Positions 55,204-64,000 of a DNA stretch of 64,000 nucleotides are shown piece after piece; positions within the stretch are counted from its first letter, which is position 1; each line of letters starts with the position of its first letter. Origin of the DNA: Antedon mediterranea (lineage: Eukaryota; Echinodermata; Crinoidea; Comatulida; Antedonidae). Below the pieces are notes generated by a model that did no database searches, was not told the origin of the DNA, and was given only the letters and a program-made list of their open reading frames with translations. The translations under genes and the position numbers were made by a program. The DNA lies in assembly GCF_964355755.1 (NCBI RefSeq), contig NC_092671.1, positions 17,209,501 to 17,273,500 on the forward strand, written 5' to 3'.

Positions 55204-55349
55204 TTGATCATTGAATGTTGACATTGGTAAAGAACATTACTGTCTGTATTTCACTCTATATAATTGTTTGTACAAGTGTTTGTTTGGTTTTACATAGTAA
55301 CTCAATAGCAGAATTTACAGAAATTGCCACATTTTGATGTAAGGTTGAT

Positions 55350-55367
55350 TCAGTATCCATACTTATC
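55350..55367 (-). CDS. ARFGAP2/3: ArfGAP2/3 last coding exon (five codons and stop)
   Basis: A TTTATTGCATTGCAG acceptor is followed by codons for D-K-Y-G-Y and TGA at 55352-55350. That matches the DRYGS/DRYGSY ending of vertebrate ArfGAP2/3 directly after SIQ, in the correct phase. It was found by looking for this ending; the short match is made credible by phase, acceptor and stop together. Confidence 0.78.
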   Translation of the reverse strand, partial: DKYGY

Positions 55368-58300
55368 CTGCAATGCAATAAAAAATGTATTTATTTTCAA
55401 TATTTTATCAGGGATCGCATCTAATTGAAAAGTGAAATTTTAAAAACAATATTAATCATCACACTCCATATCTTCTAAAAAAGTGCTCTCTACAATTTTC
55501 AGATTCAGATGTTTTTTTTTTTTTTTGGTTTCTTGGATGTTTTTGCGGTATTTTTTATTTTTGTTAAGCCGAGCTACAGGTTCGGCAATTTATACATCTT
55601 AACAGGTATTATTCATTATTATGATGTGATTGAGTGAGTGATGTTGCAAAAAAAAAAAAAGAAGACATTTTCTAAAAGAAAAATGCAATGTCATTGAAAA
55701 TTGAAATACAACAAACTAACAATTAGAATTCCTCTCATACACCTCATTTAGCAAAACCTTTACACCTTTTGATTGATAGTAAACATGTTACAAATTTGTC
55801 TTAATACTCCGCATCTTATACTAGAATCGATGTAATACATTATGCAAATAAGAAGAGTTTATTTGTTATTTATCTTAATAATTGCTAAAGCACTTAGCAC
55901 CATCAGGCAGGCAGGTAAATGGGAGTCAGAAGAGTAATTAGAACAGGTATACCAACAGATGGTGTAATCATATGCAAACAACTTGTTTTGTGTCATTTTA
56001 GTCCTAATTTCTTTATATAGGCCTAACTCATTCTCATTTAAGTAAAGTAACTTTAATATATTTGTTCACACTTAAAAGAAACATAGCAGGTACAATAATG
56101 AATTATGAAGAGAAAATTGGTAGTGCAAAAGAAAAAAAAATATAAACCATATTAAAGAGAACAAGGCCATATAGATGGCTGCAGTCGCATGCTCATTAGT
56201 GTTTACCGACCGACCGACCAACCTACCAACTGACCGAAATTACTGAACATGTTTAAAAATGTTGAAATGTTTAAAAACATTTATATTTTTTTAATTTACA
56301 CGTGCGTAGCCGGTTACTTTTGACGTGCTCGTATAACGTAATTTCGAGTTGAAAAGTAAGTCAAGAAAACAGAAATTGGGCAAAAAGAGTGCGCAATAAC
56401 ATTTAACGCGCAGTACGCGCGCAAAAATCTGCGCACTCATGTCAATTTTGTAAACGCTTAAAATTGCCTGAAACGTACTCTTATTTCATCGAAAATAAAT
56501 TTTGAAAATTGTAAGCGCGCGTACGCATGCGTTACATGCGCTACGCATGTAATTGTATTGCCATATGATGATTTATGCCCTGAAATTTATGACTACCAAA
56601 TTTTATTTAATTGTGGTTCATGGTTGTGAAGATATGATTACAAACGTGATTTCGTTAAATCGTGTGTAGACCGCGTAATTTTTTATTGCGCACCGTGAAA
56701 ACATAACCACATCGATTCCTGGCCATAAGGAATATACTGTGAAAAATTGACTTAGCTAGATTAAACTGATATCAAGATAAGGTCAGAAAGCGATAAAACG
56801 CATAGTGATACCGGACCGACAGACAGACAGACCGACCGACCGACATAGTGAACTATAGAGTCGCATCTACGCGACTAAAAATTGTTGCATCAGTCTGGAC
56901 TGCTCTGTTGCGATCCAGAATAACGTAGGTGAAAACACACAAAAGCTTGACAAAACAGATGAAAATTTCAGTAATATGGATATAGGCATCTCACCTGTTA
57001 TAAAGTGTTTCAATTCCACAGTTTCAAGTGGAGCTTATTTCAATCGCTATGTATTACATTCAAATTTAGAATTACGTTTAGGTTATTTTCCTCATGACAA
57101 AAAACAACTTAACAACTAACCACACCACATCATCTTTCGTAATTTCAGAATTAGTGTAGTTAAAATGTTGGGTAACACTATAATGCAGTTGCTATGGCTA
57201 CCTAGTGAACCAACCCAAATTTCTGCGCATACGGTAGTGCTTAAGTATAATTAAAAACCAATCACTATTGTTCCAATTTAGTTAGACCATTAGTATATAT
57301 TTAGTGAATAAGCCTATGTTTGGGTATTGCCAAGAATGCCAATAGCATCTAAGAAGAGGAATTTTATTCACAAAGACAGAGTATTATAATGTCTTGAGAT
57401 TGATGTTGGTTGCTAAAATTCCTAAATTTTAACTCAGGACAGTTGACAGATATTAAAAAACACACAACTCCATTTCTACTATATGTGTAAAACAAAATGG
57501 CAACAAAAATAGGGAGAATATTATTTCTGAGCTAAAGATATCTACAACTAAATTAAAAAATAGCAAGTGACATGCTGTAGAATTGAAAACAATAAATTCA
57601 CATATTAATTATGCATGGTAATCTAAGGAGTCTATAGGGAGACTTTTAAGAAGCCTAATAGAGGCGAAGAAATATGGCGTTATTAGTATCACAGACTTCA
57701 AAGATCACTGTATCTCACAGAACACCTATTTACCACAAATTGGCTTGTTCACTGAACGAGTTACATATGATATATTATGTATATCAAAATCTAATTCAGG
57801 TATTGAATTTTGTCATGCTTCAGTGGTCAGTAGAAATTGACCAAGAGCAGGGGATACTGTAGGAAACGTAAGTATTCCTGTAAATACGCTGGTCAGATGA
57901 CCCATCGGTCAAATGAAAACTAATACTAGAGCTTGATTGTACACTGTTCAACTTTGAAAATCAAGAAAGACATATGGATAAGTACTATGAATATTAAATC
58001 TAAAGAATTCAAATGTTTTGAATGATATAATTTTATAAAATAAGAATTGTAACATTAATGTTTTATATTAATCACATTTCTTGTTATTCAGATCATTGCC
58101 AACATCAGATATCAGATTTTAATTTTTATTGCCAGAGTTGCTGTATGCTACAAAAAGAATCTGCTTAATTATTTATTTACAAGTAGAAAAATATTTTATT
58201 TGTGTACCATACAAAAAGCGTTAAAACAATAGATTATATAAAGAAATTAAAAACATTATCTATGCAAAACTATTCGATTTAAATCAATGCAATTAGTCAA

Positions 58301-61300
58301 GTTTAAAGAAAGATTTTAACCATTTACATAATCTAATGAGTTGAGATAGATAGGCACTTTGAATGCTTATATTGATTTCTACATTACCTTTGTTTCATAT
58401 TCGTCTACGTTTCATTTTCTGAATCAGAGATAAATACATTTATTGCTGCTTCTTAATATGTTTGCAAGGAATTTATTTTTTTGGATATAAGGTAACCTCA
58501 TTTTGTAATTGATTATCTTGAAAATGAACATTGATTTATTATATTTAAGAAATATACTTTCAGACAAATCTAAGAAGGGAGTTAAGTTAGTCTAATTTCA
58601 TTACGGTTTCTCATAAAAATTGTACTTCTTCCATAAGGAATTCTTTTAGTATAAATATGCTAATAATAAATCACAGAGATTACAAACAATTCAAAGTGTT
58701 TGAATACTAGACACTAGGCTAGTCAGTTTAGATTTCACTAGCCCATAATAGTAGTATCACAATTTGAAGTGTTTGAATACTGGACACTAGGCTAGTCAGT
58801 TTAGATTTCACTAGCCCATAATAGTAGTATCACAATTTGAAGTGTTTGAATACTGGACACTAGGCTAGTCAGTTTAGATTTCACTAGCCCATAATAGTAG
58901 TATCACAATTTGAAGTGTTTGAATACTGGACACTAGGCTAGTCAGTTTAGATTACTAGCCCATAATAGTAGTATCACAATTTAAAGTGTTTGAATACTAG
59001 ACACACTAGGCTAGTCAGTTTAGATTTCACTAGCCCATATTAGTAGAATCACAATCACATAGGCAATAATAGTAGTATCAATCTTAAAATTAAATATCTC
59101 AACTGTGTGCTTATTTTCCATGGACTTCTGCGGGCAACTTAATCATTCCGTAACAGTAACAAGCCTCCTTCTGAATTTAATAGGGCTTCGGGGAGCCGGA
59201 GTTGGCCCAGTAAATTGGCCCAGGGTACACACCAATTCTTTTAGGACTGTGTAGTGACCTTTAGATATAAACAAAGTATTTAATAGAATTCTATGCAAAT
59301 CATGTGCAAACATTTTAAACGTTAACTGGTCGAGTTTTCACAAGTAGCTGACTGGATTTGAAGATGTTCTCTGGTGCCAGCAGTATGTTCAGGGAGCCTA
59401 CACATTTTGTGAACACGGTCATAAACAAACATTCTTAATTCCTCTGACTTTGGAAGTCTAATTGGGAATCTGGTAACTATTGAATACTAACATAGTGATA
59501 CACTATCATCGGTATCATTACTAATTACAGCAGTACGGCATGATTCTCCAGGGACAATGATTATGTGTTTGATATGCAGAAATAATGTGTACCTTGGCTT
59601 CAAGATCAAATATAATATGTATCAATTATTGTTAGCCAACTTTTTCTCAAATATCTAAAATTCATTGATATACAAAATGGAATTATCTCCTTTAATTCAA
59701 CAGTTCATTATCAATATGTCAAAATTACAGACAGTTCTACATCGTTTAACAAGAAAGCCAAATTCAATGTTTTTTTAAATTATTCATTTAACTCTTGTTA
59801 AACATAAAAGTAATTTCATATTGTATCATCACTTTTAAATAAAATGTTCACTTAAGTAAAAAAAAGTACTATAATAGGTTTAAATGAATCCTATGTTAAA
59901 CTAAATTTAAACGTCGAAAATGCAATAATAACGATAATGACAAAAATGAGTTTCATGTCAAAGAGCACCAAACCAAATTTTCTTTTTCCAAACCTATAAA
60001 TTCTTCCTATTATTTCTCTCTATGAATAACTATGATTATGGACGATTTACCGTCAAAGTTATACCTAATGATAACAAATAGCTTTTTTACAAGCTCACAT
60101 TATTTTATCATTTTGATTGCCCTACAATAACATAGCACACCATTCACTTATTCTCTTCAGTCTCACTATCATCCTCCTTATATAAACAATAAAAACCAGA
60201 TCTGGCATCATGAAATAGCAATATGTCCCTATGATAAGTAAGTAAGAATACTAATGGAGTATGTTATTCTAAGATGTAAAGAGCTTTTAATGTCAACCTT
60301 AGACATTGATGAGCGCAACTGCAAACTGTTAAAATGTCAAAAGGCCTCTTCATTTAATGTAAACATACATTATCTAATGTTAGCATTATCTATAATACCA
60401 AATTCAAGGTTATTTGATACTTCATATATTGAGGGTGCTGTTGTTATAGATAACAATACTAATATTGTACCTCAACCAGTCCATGTTTTTGTTTGACCTG
60501 TTACGATTCTAAAAATGTGACATTTTAAAGCGCTATGAATTCTATAACAATCAATGCCTTTGCATAGGTATGTATGCAAAGATATAGCTTTGGGCGATGG
60601 CAAGTCTAACTCGGATCAGAATCTTTTTACCATGCCCAGATGGTGTGGTTTTTAAAGAAAATCTAGAATAAAGGACCTCACAACTTGAAAAATGAAATAT
60701 TGTGAGGTTTTGTAAAACTATAGAGGGTGCTATCATACTACATTAAACCATAGAGGGTGCTATGAAAAAACCTAAAAATATTGGAATCGATAATGCCTAA
60801 AGCGAAAAATGTGTTGGCAACTTATTATTTCACTTATTAAACGCGATAAACCACTTGCTCTTGCTAAGTGAACACTCTCAAGATGCAATTGTAAATTTAG
60901 TTATAGATGAGATAATGAGACATAGCAGTGGTTCATCAAATATCACTAATAAAATAATCATTATGTAGTATAGTTGACATTCAAATCAACCCTCTCTTGG
61001 GATATGTTTGTCAGTTAAAATTGACCATCCTCCATCCTCAATAAAGTGATATAAAATGTACATATATGTTTGTTATAATTTGATGTGAACAACAATTACA
61101 ATCCCCTGCTTTGTTTAGTTCATTGACACATTGGCCAAACATGCATTGTTTATATTGCTTATCAATGAATTCTATTTACGTCAATAGGTGAGTTTAAAAA
61201 TCTGTCAAGATATGATATATACACAGTAGTGTCTGTTTCTTTAGCCATTGCATGTGATGTTTTTTTCTAAAGTTCTGTCTACACTATAAAAAATGTGATG

Positions 61301-62988
61301 TGCCCATATATGGACATGATGATATCATATCACTACCATAATTAGGCATATTACTACCATATTTGGGCACATCACACTTTTTTGTCAAACTAGTTTGATG
61401 TTGTAGACAGAGCTTTATCTCTGGCCAGGAAAAATGGGGCAGGGTTTAAAAAACTGATAAAAAATATCCAATTTAAAATTTCCAATAAAGATAAACAACC
61501 TGAGAATACATTCTAAACAATTATTGTATCTGTAAACATTCTCATGTATGTCGTCGATAACAGAAAATGCTTTTTGTCTTTCTAAACGAGCATAATTATA
61601 TTATAAAATTCTGTGAAATATAAATTGAATATAAATGCTTTCCATTTTCCAGCACATTACCGCATCTTTATGTGCAGCAAATATTGCGCTTCATTAGTCA
61701 TAACCTAATTTCTCTAATGGTTAATTATCTACAGGGGGTTGAAAATATCCAAAGAATCCAATAATCTACTTCTAACATAATCCATTACAAAAATAAGTAG
61801 GCCAAATTACAAATTAATTTTTTAAGGGGACAAATGGATTTTAAAATAAGAAACTCATCTTTAGGGCAAATTTAAGTAGGTAATTTTTGTCACTTATTTT
61901 TAGATTCTTTTCTCAATAAAATTGTTTACTGATGGGTATTCAAATACAGACAATTGAAATCACTGAAAAAGTGATACTTCTACAATCTGAAATTACAAAA
62001 AAAGCTATTCAATCATGTACAGAAAATTATTTAATATTTGTATGGAAGCAACTAAGGAGAATGTAAGAAAAAGGCGAGACACCAATTTATGCTTTATAAA
62101 TTATAGGCTACATAGAGACTTTCCCTGACAAAGCTTGGGATTTACTCTGGGCTAGTTGTGATATTTTGTTGGTGTCATATTGCTGATAGTTAAGGGCATG
62201 TGGTGCAGTGTGTTGGACATTAAATTAATGATCGTAAAATCATGGGTTCGAATCCAACGCTTATCACATTGCTTGTATCTTTAGGCAAGACACCTACATT
62301 GCCTCTCTCCACCCAGGTGTAAAAACTTGCGCCAATTACTAGCTACATTATAGAAGTATGTTGTTTGATTTAAAAAAATTGACCGGGCTAATATGTACAG
62401 CGCTTAGAGGTTTCACAACATTAGGTACTTTAAGGCCAACTTGTACGAGGCCCGACAAGTCGTTTCATCAGGAGAAAATTAAACATGTTTAAAGTTCTTC
62501 TGATGACCTAAAAACTACGCCCGATGCTTTCTCAAGACGACTCATCTCCTCAGGATTCAACTTAGACAGGACCGAAAAGACAAGGTCATGATGTTTTTAG
62601 TCGGGCCTTGTCGTACGATGCTATCCAAGTTGTCCTTTATAAATCCAGGATATTATTATATTTATAGTTAAAAATAAATAGGCTTTCCAAAAAAATCACA
62701 ATCTTGTAAAGAACACTGTCACACGGAAAAGTCAGAAGAGAACCAATAGTCAACAAGCTCTTTCATCATTCAATGCAATCATTGTTTACTTACCTGAATG
62801 GAAGACATTAACCCATTAGCCATTTTTGATAGTTTTCCAGCAACCTGTGTGACGCCCTCCTTCATGCTGTCTTTAACTGCCCCCATATCTGGACCTCCTG
62901 GATTGCGTCGACTACTTGAACCACCATGGAAGTAATCATCGCTTGATATACTTGCGCTTCCTTCAAATCTTGTCATATTTGCTTTCTC
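55350..62988 (-). CDS. ARFGAP2/3: ArfGAP2/3-type Arf GTPase-activating protein, last two exons
   Basis: ArfGAP2/3 proteins bind COPI coat and stimulate GTP hydrolysis on Arf1 at the Golgi. Only the C-terminus lies here, on the minus strand: exon 62988-62794 and last exon from 55367, joined in phase 0. The product ends RFEGSASISSDDYF, then KEGVTQVAGKLSKMANGLM, then SSIQDKYGY and a stop. This follows the family's C-terminal ISSxxxF and VAGKLxxxANGVMxxIQDRYG block. The 7.4-kb intron between them holds repeats. The zinc-finger GAP domain and upstream exons are beyond 64000. ArfGAP1 lacks this ending, which favours ArfGAP2/3; human ARFGAP2 and ARFGAP3 cannot be separated from the tail alone. Confidence 0.85.
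55368..56154. other. ArfGAP last intron, 3' part
   Basis: AT-rich intron with homopolymer runs (T at 55510-55526, A at 55648-55660). No exon found. Confidence 0.4.
56155..56885. mobile_element. DNA-transposon-like block with GACC/GACAGACAG tracts
   Basis: It is much less AT-rich than its surroundings. Left end has ATGGCTGCAGTCGCATG and a run of (CCGA)n; right end has (GACA)n/(GACC)n followed by ATAGTGAACTATAGAGTCGC and TACGCGACT. Internal GCGCGC/ACGCGC motifs are frequent. Arrangement is that of a non-autonomous DNA transposon seen in many aquatic invertebrates, from memory. No ORF. Confidence 0.55.
56886..58690. other. ArfGAP intron, nothing recognised
   Basis: AT-rich, no exon, RNA or repeat family recognised. 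Confidence 0.4.
58695..59060. repeat. 73-bp tandem repeat, five copies
   Basis: AGTGTTTGAATACTGGACAC followed by TAGGCTAGTCAGTTTAGATT and CACTAGCCCATAATAGTAG starts at 58695, 58768, 58841, 58914 and 58985. Copies 1-3 are 73 bp and nearly identical; copy 4 lost two bases and copy 5 gained two. It is in the ArfGAP intron. Confidence 0.9.
59061..61267. other. ArfGAP intron, nothing secure
   Basis: AT-rich intron with a less AT-rich patch near 59150-59260. An 80-codon plus-strand ORF at 60254-60496 has no recognised domain and no gene context. A 12-bp phrase TAGAGGGTGCTAT occurs twice near 60721-60763. Confidence 0.35.
61268..61417. mobile_element. 'gtctacacta' MITE family, copy 4
   Basis: TAAAGTTCTGTCTACACTAT at the left, GTTGTAGACAGAGCTTTAT at the right, with GATGTGCCCATATATGGACA and CCATATTTGGGCACATCACA inside. 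Most complete copy; it folds back over nearly its whole length. Confidence 0.82.
61418..62185. other. ArfGAP intron, nothing recognised
   Basis: AT-rich, no supported feature. Confidence 0.35.
62190..62440 (+). mobile_element. tRNA-derived SINE
   Basis: The head has an A-box-like TGGTGCAGTGTGTTGG (about 62202-62217) and a perfect B box GTTCGAATC (62246-62254). The body GGCAAGACACCTACATTGCC, CTCTCCACCCAGGTGTAAA and TGTACAGCGCTTAGAG is the wording of a broadly distributed tRNA-SINE body in marine animals. Not a working tRNA gene: the anticodon arm is not formed. Confidence 0.7.
62794..62988 (-). CDS. ARFGAP2/3: ArfGAP2/3 penultimate exon
   Basis: 195 nt, exactly 65 codons, phase 0 at both ends, after a TTTTATAG acceptor and before a GTAAGT donor. 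It encodes EKANMTRFEGSASISSDDYF, a Ser/Gly/Pro-rich stretch, then MKEGVTQVAGKLSKMANGLM. The last part is the conserved amphipathic C-terminal segment of ArfGAP2/3. The Met inside (62976) is not a start codon. Confidence 0.87.
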
Positions 62989-63175
62989 CTATAAAATATA
63001 AATTTTGAATGAATTGAAAAACTAAAATATAACAATTACGCCTGATTCACGTGTAGATAGTGGTACAATGTTTGTCCTCCAACCTCTACACTAGCCAAGT
63101 CTCTATCTTTTTCTTCCAATTACAGGATGGATAAATTATTTTATAATTTTGTGTGCTAATAAAGTCATTTGAGAC

Positions 63176-63290
63176 TTAGGGAGTGGATTTGAAAGAGTCG
63201 TGAGTTACAACCCCGGCACTAGGTCAGGATTGAACCCTGGACCTTGGGATTGGAAAGCACGTTAACCACTAAGCTACAACTCCACTACCA
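63176..63290 (-). mobile_element. tRNA-derived SINE fragment
   Basis: On the minus strand A box TAGCTTAGTGG (63276-63266) and B box GTTCAATCC (63235-63227) fit the Pol III consensus. The rest matches 16362-16490. It lies in the intron upstream of the 62988 ArfGAP exon. Confidence 0.72.
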
Positions 63291-63946
63291 TATGATAACA
63301 TGTTTTGTAATTCAGAAATAAAAACATTTTTTCTCAGCTAAGAGAATATAAAACCATATAGATATAGGAATAGGTACAACTCTCAAAACGAACTTACTTT
63401 TTCATGAGCTCACAAATGTGAAAGACAGATAAATGTAAAATATGTGACAAAACAAATTCATCAGCAACATATCTGCATTATTTGCACGTAAAATATAATT
63501 ACTGTACTATATAGAAATAAATATGCACAAATTCTTGTGGTTTAACACAGTATTACAAGGCTACTTGAATTCTTTGGGTATTTGCAGATTTATTAAGATT
63601 GACATCAGAGAGGCTGATTACAATCACACAGTTATTAATATGGTATTTTAAAAAAAATATTGATGAGTAAGCGAGGAAAAAAAAATCTTATAGTTTACAT
63701 TGAACAATGATAATACTATAACAATTATTCTGTTTTCTAAATGCTGAGAAATGTCAAGGTGAATAATTAAATGGCATTTTTGTTTTCATTTAAATTTATC
63801 ACAAAAAAAAAAGGTGATCATTATTCATACAAAATTGAACATTACTAGCTAATCAGACAAGGTCTAATAAACAACAGAAGGATTTGAAATTAGTTATTAG
63901 TACAATAATTAAAATAGTTCGAAAATCTGTGTTGTCTAAAGCCTGA

Positions 63947-63992
63947 TTTCCATAAAATCGCTACACGGCAGAGTGTAGCGATTCTATGGAAA
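63947..63992. repeat. 20-bp-arm hairpin at the right edge
   Basis: TTTCCATAAAATCGCTACAC and GTGTAGCGATTCTATGGAAA are complements with one mismatch around a 6-bp loop. Probably the tip of a foldback element cut by the window edge. Confidence 0.65.
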
Positions 63993-64000
63993 CGCTAGAA

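Noticed and set aside
60254-60496. 80-codon ORF antisense in the ArfGAP intron
   Set aside because: No homology recognised, no splice or promoter context; expected by chance at this length.

Overview
The window is eukaryotic nuclear DNA from an invertebrate. It is AT-rich, its genes are split into short exons by long introns with GT/AG borders, and it is full of short DNA transposons and tRNA-derived SINEs. The best guess is a marine deuterostome such as an echinoderm. That rests on exon sequences close to vertebrate orthologues and on the many copies of the palindrome TAGGCCTA, especially in the first 7 kb. The species cannot be fixed from sequence alone. No rRNA gene, intact tRNA gene, CRISPR array or prokaryotic feature was found.

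Three protein-coding genes are supported by stitching exons across consistent splice phases. (1) DBR1, the RNA lariat debranching enzyme, lies on the minus strand. Exons 1-4 (5947 down to 791) encode the first 163 residues of the metallophosphoesterase domain, and the gene runs off the left edge. (2) A synaptotagmin-7 gene (SYT7) lies on the plus strand. Nine coding exons from 11696 to 48847 give a 434-residue protein: short lumenal N-terminus, transmembrane segment, basic linker, C2A and C2B. All ten calcium-binding aspartates are present. A second possible first coding exon, with the same splice phase, lies at 9640-9679. (3) An ArfGAP2/3-type gene lies on the minus strand and only its 3' end is inside: a 65-codon exon (62988-62794), then, after a 7.4-kb intron, a last exon (from 55367) that codes for only five residues and the stop. 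DBR1 and SYT7 are head to head. SYT7 and the ArfGAP gene are tail to tail.

Layout: 1-5950 is DBR1, whose 3.9-kb intron 1 holds two copies of a tRNA-SINE-bearing repeat and one DNA transposon nested in another. 5950-9640 is the DBR1/SYT7 intergenic or promoter interval, with a transposon containing about four 141-bp tandem units that carry DR1-type nuclear-receptor half-site pairs. 9640-51250 is SYT7, mostly intron, with inverted-repeat elements, a 32-bp minisatellite, a LINE 3' remnant and an ATC-type microsatellite. 51250-55200 is the tail-to-tail intergenic interval. 55200-64000 is the 3' part of the ArfGAP gene, with a 73-bp tandem array, a transposon-like block and SINEs in its introns.

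The genes do not form a pathway: DBR1 acts in intron lariat turnover, SYT7 in calcium-triggered membrane fusion, and ArfGAP2/3 in COPI coat dynamics at the Golgi. No wholly new system was identified. The most useful leads are the alternative SYT7 first exons, the transposon-borne DR1 sites, the nested element with a 9-bp target duplication, the micro-coding last ArfGAP exon, and an unexplained 111-codon ORF in a SYT7 intron.
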